In this document: positions 12,201 to 23,800 of the stretch, one piece after another | Position numbering within the stretch: position 1 is the first letter of the stretch | Layout: the number at the start of each line of letters is the position of its first letter | Assembly: GCF_910592395.1 (NCBI RefSeq) | Contig: NC_088315.1 | Span: 3,848,501 to 3,908,500, forward strand | Direction: 5' to 3' | From: Lineus longissimus | Lineage: Eukaryota > Nemertea > Pilidiophora > Heteronemertea > Lineidae | Length of the DNA: 60,000 nt | Notes under the pieces: model-generated | Database searches by the model: none | What the model saw: only the letters and a program-made list of their open reading frames with translations | What the model was told of the DNA's origin: nothing | Translations under genes and position numbers: made by a program

Positions 12201-14479
12201 ATGGTAATCACTAGTTTAAAAGGAAACCTCATTTGTTAGATTACTACTGCAAATTGCATCCGTACCTACGGCAACATAGAAGCAGTAGATTTCCCAACTT
12301 CAGAGTTCCCAACAATAAGCTCAACAGCCGTTACTTTGAAGACCGAAGTGGAGAGATATTTTGTTCTGAGGAAGAACCCAGTCTGGTATCAAAGTATCTA
12401 CACTGTATTGTTAAAGGAAGTCTGCAGACAGGAGCAAGGTAGGTCAGATTATGTTACAAGAGATCGCTGGTAGGGGTCTGACAGGACATCGAATCTATTC
12501 CCAGTCCTCTAACAGCGCATATTAGGCACCTGTCGACGACTAATTTGGCCCCCTAGTTCCCATCACTTCCCCCTTTCTTTCAATGTAAATCAATGGTGAC
12601 TCTCTGGCATTCGCAGGAACCTTCAGTGGTAATGAATCTCATATCGCCACAGTCGCAATCTGTGTCGACGCAGGAAAATTTTGATCTTGGCTGTCTGATT
12701 TTTGTGACGAGTGTCCCTTGGGGCAGTCATGTCAGATTGCTCCTTTATTAGGTGGCTGGAGAGTTGTTTCTCTCTAGGTGAAGCCGAGGCAGATATAGGA
12801 TGAGAAATCAAGCATTTTGACAGTATGCCGACGCCACAGACTAACGCCAACTGTACACTACGAAGTATTCGCCAAATGCAAGAACTGCAATGGCCGACGG
12901 TTACCAAGGGTTCTTGAGCTTTTGGAAAAGCTTTCAGGATTTTTCAGCCAACGCAAATATGCAAACCATAGAAGTTTGCCAGTGAAATGAAAGATGCTGT
13001 GAGAACACGTTTGTAAAAACCTCCTATACTATCTTCAGTAGTTTGTCATTCACATCACAATATTCCTGGAAGTTGCTTTGGAATAAATTGCGCTTTAAAA
13101 ATTAAAAATCAACAACCACCGCTACCAATCTTGAGAATCTAAGAATCTTGAGAATCTAATTGTCCCTGCTTTTCTTCTCCTGTAGCTCATGGGGTACTTT
13201 TAAAATGTGTAGCAGTGACCTATTTCAGGATATTGGCTTCCGAGAGGTTTTACTGAAGATGGATTGTGATGCCGCTTTTGCCTCCAGCGATAAGAGTGAG
13301 TTCGTTATCCATTAATGACAATCACTTCATGCTCCTTCTCTTGATTAATACCCTGATTTAAACGGAAAGGAAATGCACATTTACTAATGGGTACCGGAGA
13401 GAGCGAAATATCAACAGAGCACTCCCCAAGGTAACCAATTAGTGAACATCAATTAGCAACAAAAACATGAATGACATCCGGCTTTTGCACTTGGTTCATT
13501 ATCCCGAGTCGGAAATAGTCTCATGCAAATTTTCAAAATCGGTTATGCATTCTTGCAAAACATGATGATGCCTGTGCGATGTTAGACGTTTTGTTTTGGA
13601 AGTTAATTCAGTCCCACAGGGGAACAAGATATTTTTAGGAATATGCGAAACCTGTCCAACATGGTAACCATGAACAGGAGAAAACCAAGTTGAGTTGGAG
13701 AAGGGTTGTCCTACTCTGTTATGGTGAAAGTTCGCATCCTGTTAATGGAGAACTATCACATCCGAAGTAAGCTATACGGCTACTGAACCCAGCGAAGAAG
13801 TAAAAACGTTACAACTAGTACATGAACGGTCCTGTTTCAGCAATAACATCACGAACCATAGTGCTATAGATCCATGACATTACTGATGTGGGTGACTAAT
13901 TTGTGAGACCAAATAGTCCACACAATATAAATCACTGCCTTCCTAAGCCATGCTTCACGGTAAATTACCCCGACTTGAAGAAAGAGAGTAAATTGTGAAA
14001 CTACGGGCGGTTACTTAGAAACAGGCATGCGTCATTAATTGTTATTCACAATTGTATGTACTTGGCTATCTGCTTCGTTGAATCTATTGTAAGTGAGAAG
14101 ACTAACACGGCAGAGTTGAGCAGCTCGTTTGATCATTTGAACTAAGCCATTGTTTCATGGAGGCATTTGTGCATTTGTATTGAATAAGCTAAGCGGAATC
14201 ATTCAGGCGCGGGAGGTGGCGGTCGACAATGACGTAAGGGCCCAGAAAATAGTGTAAGGCCAGCTTACCGTCGGCCTATCCCCCAGTGCGTGCTGTGACA
14301 TTTGACAATGCGGACATACACAATGTGTAGGAACATGGAGGTATACCTCCATGGTAGGAAGTAGTTAGCCGGTTTTGGTGCGTCTGTTTCTATAGGCCTA
14401 TTGCACGTCATACAAGCCTTTTGTACAGACACCCTTCAACCAGCAAACTATCGTCTACACAGGATGACTTTGCTGTCAT
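9251..14479. other. No confident gene; scattered short frames and minor repeats
   Basis: A locally GC-richer patch at 10063-10457 is open in two minus frames at once, which argues against either being selected. A plus-strand frame at 11705-12019 and a minus frame at 12623-12907 have no recognisable domain. The block GAGTCA(A/G)TGCACACC occurs near 10879 and 11422 with weak similarity downstream. A 16-base direct repeat of AATCTTGAGAATCTAA lies at about 13127-13159. A C10 run sits near 9199. Confidence 0.4.
14334..14353. repeat. Perfect 20-bp palindrome
   Basis: CATGGAGGTATACCTCCATG is identical to its own reverse complement. It is isolated in a gene-free stretch, with no partner site found nearby. 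Confidence 0.85.
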
Positions 14480-14995
14480 CAGTGCATTACCGATAACATT
14501 GTCCCAACAATCATGTTTTACTGTACTGTGTGAATCAATAAAAATTACACGTCTTCAAACTTTGTTGTGTATTTATTTTTGAATACTTGACTTTGTTAGC
14601 TCTGATGGTGTCATTATCAAACTTATCAGGAAAATTATTCATCCGTGCATTTACAATAAATTGTCCAAAGCATCAAGTTATTTATGTACGGAGCGAATCA
14701 ATAAAATTAAACTTTAAAAAAAGTTGTATATTGTTGATTTTTGAATGCTTGGTGAGTTTGTTACTAGATGTCAATAATAACACCATCAATGAGAGCTAAC
14801 CGAGTCTGCAAAGTCCTCCATTTATGCATTCCCAATAAATTGTCCACAGTATCATGTTGTTAATGTACAGAGCGAATCAATAAAGATTATTCGTCTAAAA
14901 AATTGTTGTGTATTGTTGATTATTGAATACTTACTTGGTATAAAGTTTGGCGCCAGATATCAGAAATGACATCATCTGAGCTTACCAAGTCCGAT
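14480..14995. repeat. Tandem repeat, three copies of about 165-180 bp, each with AATAAA
   Basis: Each copy has a (C)AATAAATTGTCC-like block (only the GTCC part survives in copy 1), a variable CATCA(A/T)GTT patch, the constant GAATCAATAAA (starting near 14532, 14695 and 14874) and then TTGTTGTGTATT(G)TTGATT(T)TTGAATACTT. Spacings are 163 and 179 bp. The repeated polyadenylation-signal-like AATAAA and the T/G-rich tract after it would look like a row of mRNA 3' ends. No upstream coding frame on the + strand is evident. Confidence 0.65.
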
Positions 14996-16603
14996 GTGTA
15001 TCACTCGTATTGATATTCCTTTTACTGCTTTCATTTGATGGTCCTTTAATACATCAAGACAACAGTTCCCCTTCCTGAAATAATATTAAACATGATATAT
15101 GCCTCTCATGTCTCATAATCTGACAACAGTAGGCAAAGAATTAAGCAGCTTATGTACTGCCATTGTTGACGAACCAAATATCCTAATAACTTGAGTTGTC
15201 CGTTAACGCTCCTAATCATAAAAAATACTTTTCCCCTTATTTCAAAGAATGACAGACGGTATGTATGTCTCATGGCACCGAATATGTCAGGACAAAGTGT
15301 CCTTCCTCTCATACATTTGATACATAGATACATCCTATCCAGGTATGATACTCTCTTTGACTGCAATTGCACTTTTTTCTTGCGATGAACAGCTATTATG
15401 ATGGGCAGATAGGTCGTGTAATGCTACACTAACTAGCCATCTTTCTGGAACATCAGACACCCGACCATTTTTTTATCTACGCGTTCGTGTAGGAAGGAAA
15501 GGAAATGCGCAGATTATAGTGCTTTGATCCTATTCTTTGAATCGGCAAAATAAACTGCCGTAGTCTTCTATTTATCTTTAAAATTTCAAAGAATCTCACA
15601 GATGTGTGCATTGTACATGTATCAACACACTTGGTACATTATTCTTTCAACATTGTGTCTGGTTACTGCCTTGTTTCCTTTGATCCTATAGCATTCCCAA
15701 AGCATATCCCTATTTTGCAACAACTGAGCTGAATGTGAAATACACTAATACAAACGACCAGCAATTTAACGAAAAGTTGACTCACATGCGATATCCATAC
15801 TTTGCTATTAAAATGTCCATAACTACATGTAGTTTGTAATTAATGGTTATGTACGTATGTGTGTAATATGATGTTTCAAAGTAAATCTGCCCGTACGGTC
15901 TTATTTTTGCTGTACGACATATACAATACCATTAATATTTCGTGGTTTTTTTCAAGAAATCTATTTTGTATAGGACCTTTTGTTAATCGACGATTACTGA
16001 ATGAAGACAATAATGTACATAATTTTAGTCTCAATGATCATACCAATAACAAAATGTGCGACAATATTGTGGAAACCGCATTGAAAACGGTTGAATAGGA
16101 GATATCACAAGTTTGAGGAGTTGATGTTGAAAAGAGCTAAACTCTACACGTATAGGCGGATGAAGGATACGTTAGACACCATTAATGCGGCATACGAGTC
16201 GGCCCTTTATACCACGTTATAACTTGAAAGTGACATATCTATTTCTAATCCACATAATCTCAAAGATTTGATCGTTGCATTTATCTAAAACTTTGAAATT
16301 GGATGTGGTGTCTCCGAGCGCTGGTTCCCCTCCAAGCATGCCAAGTTTTCAGAGTATCATTACAACTGTCGGGTGGGCAAATGAAAATAAGTACACGGCA
16401 CTGTCACCCAACGCTGGTATCTGGTGATGATCACCCGAACAAAATCACTTTTTTCAGATCATGTTCAGTTGGTTCAGGGTCTCAGCATGCCGACTCGGTG
16501 AACATCAATCCTAAAGTCTTCTCCTTTTACCTTTCTGAAGGATGGATAATACGCGAATCGCCGGTAGATCGACATGGATCATCAACGCAGAAAATATCAA
16601 ATC
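14996..16603. other. No confident gene
   Basis: Open frames on both strands at 15106-15388 overlap each other, and those at 15859-16098 and 16303-16611 lack domains or flanking splice consensus. TACATGTA copies are frequent here. I see nothing else. Confidence 0.4.
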
Positions 16604-16937
16604 TTCGCTGAGTGTAGCCCTCTGAGAAGTAGACGATGTATCTTCACCTGCAGTGCGCTGAGAGAAGACAGCTTAGTGTCAACTGTACAATGATGGCGTC
16701 CTTTCAGTTGTATCTTTTCTAGTTCAAGTTCCAAATTTGTGATCATCAGTAAACTTGAACGCACCCAACCTTCGTTGAGTGTAGCCCTCTAAGACGTGGA
16801 AGATGTATCTTCACCTGCAGTGCGCTGAGAGAAGACAGCTTAGTGTCAACTGTACAATGATGGCGTCCTTTCAAATGTATCTTTTCTAGTTCAAGTTCCA
16901 AATTTGTGATCATCAGTAAACTTGAACGCACCCGATC
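16604..16937. repeat. Recent direct tandem duplication of 167 bp
   Basis: Positions 16604-16770 and 16771-16937 are near-identical, differing at about ten sites (for example CTGAGAAGTAGAC against CTAAGACGTGGAA). The constant core runs through TTCACCTGCAGTGCGCTGAGAG and GATGGCGTCCTTTCA. The minus strand is open across the second copy and into unique sequence (16994-16746), but 167 is not a multiple of three, so one frame cannot run through both copies. The low divergence marks this as one of the youngest duplications in the window. Confidence 0.85.
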
Positions 16938-17797
16938 TTTGTCGCTGGGCTCTACAAGCAGTTTTGAGATGCAATCTAGATGTATAAGAACCAAATATCT
17001 TGAATCAGCATATGATACAATATAACACCATTTGCTTCTTTCTGAAATCGACTCACAGTGTTGTCTAAAAGTGCTAATTCAGGCTCTTTGCACGCGCTGT
17101 TAACAAATAGTGAAAATCAGTTCTTACGGATTTATCCTGGCGGTGTGTCGCCGACTGGTGGCGAGCGCTCATTGGCGAGGGAAGTCATGTCGCCAGCATG
17201 ACACGGGCGAAGCCTCCTGGATTAGACTAGCAAGAATGTATCGATCTAGGAACAGATCACGGTTCGCACTCGTGCTGCCAGCATCCGAAATAAATTGTCT
17301 GTTGGAGGGGTGTTCGGGGAAATCTTCACAACGTTTGACTTGGAATACTAAAGACACTGACTTGTAATAGTAGTCGAAAGAGCGGGTGTGGTCCACCAGG
17401 TTTACCTTTGAATTCCAACACGAGATATAGCAGTCACCGTGTTATGGAGATACGCTCTGATTGAACACCAGTGAAGAAGGAGTGCAAGGTCGATTGCGAT
17501 GCGTTTCGAAGTCATTTATATATGACAGGCGAAGAACAGCGTTAAATGGATCGTCAACCATTGAATTATTTCGTAATTATTTCGGTTGATATCGCCAAGC
17601 ATTAGGATACACTCCAGCTGAGTGGTGGTGTCACCCTAAATGAAATAGTGGTATACTCTAAAACGGAGTACTGAGTTATAAGTGATTGTGGTTTCATTTA
17701 ACTCGTGAGTTGAACAAGTGGTTTCCTTTAACTGGTGATTATTGATACCATTATTTGCCATTAATCTGAAGAAGGTTCTCAGGGATTATCTTCAGAC
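16938..17797 (+). other. Upstream region of the lectin first exon
   Basis: It contains a GC-richer patch at 17145-17230 with the hairpin GTCATG-TCGCCAG-CATGAC. A TATATATGAC sequence lies near 17517, about 280 bp before the start codon. A 30-bp direct repeat (GTGGTTTC(A/C)TTTAACT...) begins at 17688 and 17718. I cannot place a transcription start. The TATA-like sequence is too common in AT-rich DNA to be called a promoter on its own. Confidence 0.35.
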
Positions 17798-17855
17798 ATG
17801 GAGACTACTTTAGCGATACTGTTTGCTGTCCTGGCAGTTCAGTCGAGCCTAATAG
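17798..17855 (+). CDS. Lectin exon 1: signal peptide
   Basis: ATG at 17798 in a good context (G at -3, G at +4) encodes METTLAILFAVLAVQSSLI, a textbook signal peptide with a short polar start, a hydrophobic core and small residues near the end. The exon stops after the first base of codon 20 at a consensus donor, ATAG|GTAAGT. Joined to exon 2 it gives Asp20 and runs straight into AYLPECPSDYF, the usual start of a CTLD. I saw no other phase-1 signal-peptide exon with a consensus donor closer to exon 2. The alternative is that it begins a different or lost paralogous gene, since the gap to exon 2 is about 24.8 kb. Confidence 0.6.
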
Positions 17856-20800
17856 GTAAGTCTATTTACTACTGCTCCAACTACTGTAACGTCTTCAATC
17901 GTTACTGCTACTCTCGTTGCTAAGACCCCTGACCTAAGGTCCAAGATGCACAAGGCTGCTGGCAGCAGTGATGTATGCCCAAGTAGATTAGTTTTTGAGC
18001 TCAGAGTAACCAGACTTTTAAGCTATCGGGAAAAGTTGAAGTGTTGTGATACCGGCTCACTCTTTGCTGTTGTCCAACTATGTTTCCTCAGTCTAGCTCA
18101 ATTTCTCCCTCCAGCGAAAGATTCTTGGTCTTTCAAAGTGAGTCTTGTCGGCGAACATTACCGAACTAGTTGAGCCTTCGCCTTTTTAAAGTAATGCTTT
18201 TGAGAATAATATTTAGAATATTAAAATAATCAGTACTATCTAGTTTATATTCATATTTTTGAATTTTTTTTTCGGAGCGGAAACGACAGGTCGGATATCT
18301 CGAAAATCTTTTTACTGATGCAAATAAAATTCCTTGTTAAAGAGAATTTCATAGCATGCAAGTGCTGCAAGCCCACTGCATTGAATGCATGCAAATACCT
18401 AACAAAATAGTGGCAAGGGGTCATTCTGAAAAAAATCTGAAATATCGACTGAACCCATAAAATTATCTTTCTTCACAAATTACGATTAAAAATATCAACC
18501 CTTTCTAAACACACGCGTGGCAATGTTTAAAAAAAATATGCATAGATGTCTTTAACATTTAAAATGTTTAAATAGAAAGTCCATTTCTAGCGAACCTCAA
18601 CACTTAGTCCAGTAATTAGCCATTTGCGGTCGTCAGCATACTTAAGGATACCAAGAGTGGCAGCTAGTCAATACCAATCTCGGCCGTGATGGGAAGGCTC
18701 GACGGAAAAAGATCATTGAGTTAACAAGTGCGATAGTCAAGTGTGTGCATAGATGCATATGGAATAGGCCGTGTATTAATGTACATGTTGCGGTGTTGCA
18801 GGTCTGGTGTTTCAGGAATCCCAGACTCAAGATTTCATCCATAGGCGTAGTCAAGAGGGTCGGGGCACGAACGACCCTCCCCTGGGAAAAAGCTTTCAAA
18901 TTAGCAAAGAATTACCCTTCAGTTGATTAGTCGAAATAAGATTACGAATTTCTAAATTGAAATGTCGGTTAGATTTTTTAAAATTCTCGAGCGCTATGCT
19001 TCAAACCCATCAAAGGACTTCAGGGGGCTCTGATAGTTTTCGAATCCGAACTAAGGTACTGACAAGACTGAAGAGGAACAGACAAAAGACATTTTATCTT
19101 TCAATGCAGCTCGTCTTCCATAGTTAGTAATAGAACGCAGACGTTGGCAATCATACTTAAGAATTCTAAATTCCAAAGATCAATCTCGGCAGTAAAGTGA
19201 AGTCACGATAGAGCGATCATTGAGCAAAGTATGTACATACATGCATGAGGAATACGCCGTGTACTGATGTAGTAGCAATGCAGCAGTGGCAGTGTCGCTG
19301 GGTCAAATACTTTGGCCAATGCTCATTAGCAGAACAGATTTGCCAACAGTAAAGTTCTTTTCCAAACCGTTTTAAAAATCCCTTAATGTAACAAACATTC
19401 TCCTAACCCCCGTAAAGTGGTGCATGTTTTCCCCGCAAACGGGCGGCTTCTACGTGTTACTTGACTAGTTCATACTTGAAACTTTCGAATTAGGTAGACT
19501 GTCAGTCACATTTCACTCGATTGCTGTAGGAGGTTTCTCAAAAATAGTTGCATGTGTAAAGCGGCCTTAATGGCTCTCGAAAAGTCGTGTTCACCAGGCT
19601 GTCACGAACATGGAATGTTAGCTTGTCCAATATCCGAAGTAGATGAATACGTCAGTCTGTCTCCAGGGCTCAAGTGGCGCCTTTGTGGCTGTGGCATAAA
19701 AAAGCGCAGTGGTACAAGACTTCGGTCTCAATCATAGGTCTAATGGTCGGAGCCGTATTTTTTTTCCAACTCACAAAAATTATCATTATGATCATTATGG
19801 TGGGATGCATTTGTTCTTATTCCAGTACGATGTTGATGGGTTGTCGTAAACAGTTAAGTTTTTGTTCAAGCGCTATTTAAGGTTTGCATAACATTAACCG
19901 CTCAGAGCACGACTTCAAACTAATTCACTGAATCGCTTGTCAATTCACATCTAAATTGACATTTGCAACCAACGCGGGGCTTTCTCGAATGAAACGATAT
20001 TACATCCGGAGTAGATGAATAAGTAATCTAAAGGGCTCAAGTGGCGAGTACCAGGCTGTCGCTATTTATTTTGATGAGGTAGTCAAGAGCTCTTGTGACA
20101 ACTTAATGGTATAGCGGAAGATGATACATCTATATTATTAACATGGCAAATGTCACTTGGCGTCCCGGATGGGAAGACATTTAAGGCGAACTTTTCAAAA
20201 TAATCGGAATTTCGTCCGGTATGATGCCCTTTTCATGGATTGCTGCCTTTAAGTTTAATGCAAACAAATGAAAAGCTGATCGAGGTCTTTAGGTTGATGT
20301 TGGTGCCATGAGTTAAGGTATTTTCTGTTGCTGTCAACATGATCCTCCACTTTTGCCAATCTTGCTGCTTGCGCTAGCGTAGTGGCTTTGGCGAAGTGGC
20401 ACTGCGTTGTCCATGGCCTGTAGCCCAGAGAAGGGGGATTTCCTAACTCGTTGCGAATGACCCCAGGGCCCAAGGTGTCTTTGCGAGGCACGAGACTGTA
20501 CGATACACCTCTCGGCCATTCGAGCAGCAGTAAGAAAAGGGCCAACCACGAGACGGCATCTCAGAACCACGACTGATTTTCGTGGGCAAACAGCTCAATA
20601 CGAACACAGAGTCTGATGAAATATTCACTCATCGTTAATTTGATGAGGTGCACTAGCGCTGTTGTGGTGTATTATTAGCCCCATCATATGACAAGGGGAG
20701 ATCATCCTCTGATTTCATTATCAGTCTGTCATCCCTTATCAAGCTACGACACACTCGGTCTGAAACTCAGAGCTGCAGTTTTTATCAGCTTTATATTGAG

Positions 20801-23800
20801 GGATAGAAGTCGGTCCAATCGTTACATAGGCCGGGAATAACTTATGAGAAAGAGTGGTGTGTCATGTCAGGAACAAGCCGGGAGAGGAAACTCACTCGAA
20901 GCACGACTGGTCATTTTGGTGGCACTTTCTACGCGGGCACTCTGATATGATTGCGATATTATCTGATTACTAGAGTATGCTCTGTGCGTCGTGAAAACGG
21001 TATCTGATGTGAATGCAATGACAATCTTTTCATTGTTACTGTAAAAACAGTACCTCTGACCTGGTGGTTGCAAACCGATAACGCCCAAAGGGCGACTTAC
21101 ATGGTTTGGGCCTGCGATAGCCGATACCACCTGTCCTGTCCCCACGCTGCGAGCCTTAAGTATGCTGCCATCATCTTGCTCAATTAAATAGAGTATCATT
21201 GTTCATTCAATTTTTAAATCAAAGCTTTTCGATTCATCAAATATGCGTGTACGCGTAACTGTTTAGTTCCCAAAAGCATCGTAAGCGAATGTTGTATAAC
21301 CGTCATTTTCTTTAGTCAGCATTAAAAACGTTTTATATACACATCTCGTTCAGGGAGGATTTTGTGACGGTCGGTTAGCTTATTTGAACAGGTTTTGCGT
21401 TGGTCTAATACAACATTGTGTTCATAAGGAAGCTTTTCATGAGACACGACCCGGAAATTGCGCACGACAAAGACGAGAGAGAAAGCATTTTTATCTGGAT
21501 TCCTTAATATCAGTGTACAAAGGTATTATCTGAACATATGTGACACGGAAACACTATTACTACCTCTAAATACACGCTTCTAAGCTGGGGTTATAAAACT
21601 TCTAAGACCGTGTCTCGTTTCTTAAAGGGCATGAAGAAAGAATCGGATAATCTTATCCTTTTGATGCTTTATACAATAACGATATGATACGCATTTTCAT
21701 GCTGATGGTGCTCATCATTGGCAAGTATCAAGGTGCTCAACGGTGGCAAGTATCGATACTTCTGCTCAGTATAATAATTCAGTATCAAAGGCACAGCCGC
21801 AGAAACATTTTTGAAAGTTAGGGGGCGGGGAGGGGGCAAGCTCAGAAGGTGTTAAGACTAACAAAATAGGTCTTTCAAGCGAGCTGACAAGTTCCGAAAA
21901 TGGGGCTCAAGGATCCACACCAGTGAAAAAGGCAACTTGACCAGCATTTGTTCCAATTTATCGCCAATAAACCAGTTTGAATCGCTGAACTTGGGTTACT
22001 GATGCATTTTCAATGAGTCTTATTGCATTTTTTGTTGCAATGTGATGTCCAAGCTAGCAGTATAGTCAGCGTCAAATGGCTTGATATCACCGACATATGA
22101 TATCTGGTTCGCGCACACTCTGACACCCACTCCAAAAAAACTCCTCTCGTTGCAAGTGATTCCACCGAGAATTACCAATAAGTGCCCATACATGCTTTGA
22201 ATATATATCAGGATTCTTGCCTGATGAAGATGTGTTCCTGAAAACTGGGTTGGCTGAGTGTGTTACGCCCGCTGTCTGTTGGTGTTTTTATGGTCAATCC
22301 ACGACATTATCTAGACTAGCAATCAATATGTCGATTAACGTCTCAGCCACTATAAACAATCAATTTATACTGATGGTTTGGGAATCTAATCAGTAATATC
22401 CTGATCACATTCTGACGACCAGCGATTCAATATACATGTAGCACAATATCATAAATTGACATATGGTGTTGATTGTAATTGTACAGCATGGTGCGATATT
22501 GACCATCTAGCTCATGAAGGTTCTTATTTGGTCGCGGGAGATTCAACTGCAGATGAAATTCTTTAGAGGTTATGCTGTGACCCCGGACATCGACTACGTT
22601 AAAGGTTGATCATAGACACCACCACTTTCTCCAGAACTTGAAGTCCTAAACCAATTAAAACTCCTTCAAATGACGCAAATGCCAATTTAAAGGGTGGGAG
22701 TCTATTCTCTGGAAAACAAAGAGCCAACTCCTACCCTTAAAATTTACATTCACTTCGTTCCTCAAGGTCCTATCCTATACTAAAGCTGTCTTGCCGGGCA
22801 ATGGTTCCTACTGGAGGTCAATACACATTACCGAGACTACCAATCAAGATGTCTATTAACGTCTCGGCCACCAACAATCAATGCATACCAATGATGGAGC
22901 AATCTAATCAGTCCTATCCTAATCACATTCTGACTGTCAGCGATTCAATACAGCACAATATCATAAATTGACACATGGTCAGGGACTGTGAACTCCATCA
23001 GGGATGGACAGTGATGAAAGTACAATGAGGTACTGATAGCAATGAGCTATGGACTGCAGAGCAGTTCCATTAGGATGTTGGTACGGTGTGATGCTAGGTT
23101 TGGCTCGGCTGGGTTAGACTGGGCTGTCAGAGTAGCATGGTAGTATGGATGGATATTCGAACTAACCATCATCGCTAGTGATTCCTTAAGGTCGTGGGTT
23201 GACCATACCCGTATAACGTTATTTCCCCTTTACAACACCATGGAAGCCAATCCGTCCTATTCTAGTGTATTTTGTGTGTGTTAGTATGCTTAAATGGTTT
23301 TGTTAGAAGATGGTAGAACCATCAATGAGGATGATTGTGTGTATTTTAGTACATATTTTTCAACATTTCAATACGACACGTTTTATAATGTCTTGCAAAA
23401 AATTGTGTAAGATTGTCCAATCCAGACACGTTTGTGCATCCTGAGCACTTCCTGTTTAATATAGAGACATTATCATTTTCCGATAGGGTTTGGCCGCTCA
23501 GCTTCTTCATCATCCGGTGCGCATCCGAAACTTCCTTCAACAATTATCGCATAAGCCTTCTGCCAATATCACCGAAAAAAAGTCCTGAAACTTTTTGTGT
23601 TCCCTCTTTGTGCCAAGTGTAAATAACTCTCGCGTTTTTTTCGTTTGTTGCTGCGGCACCCTTTTGACCCCACGGCCACTATTGGTCCGATTGGTTGTGT
23701 TTTGTTAAAACCCCTGCAGATTAGGGTGCGGCCATACAATCACAGGTGCAGTCCCCGGTTATCTAGTGATGACAAGAAATAGGCCGGCCTGATCGTAACA

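Noticed and set aside
23175-23210. tRNA gene or SINE suggested by GGTCGTGGGTTGACC
   Set aside because: No A box, anticodon arm or acceptor stem could be folded around it.
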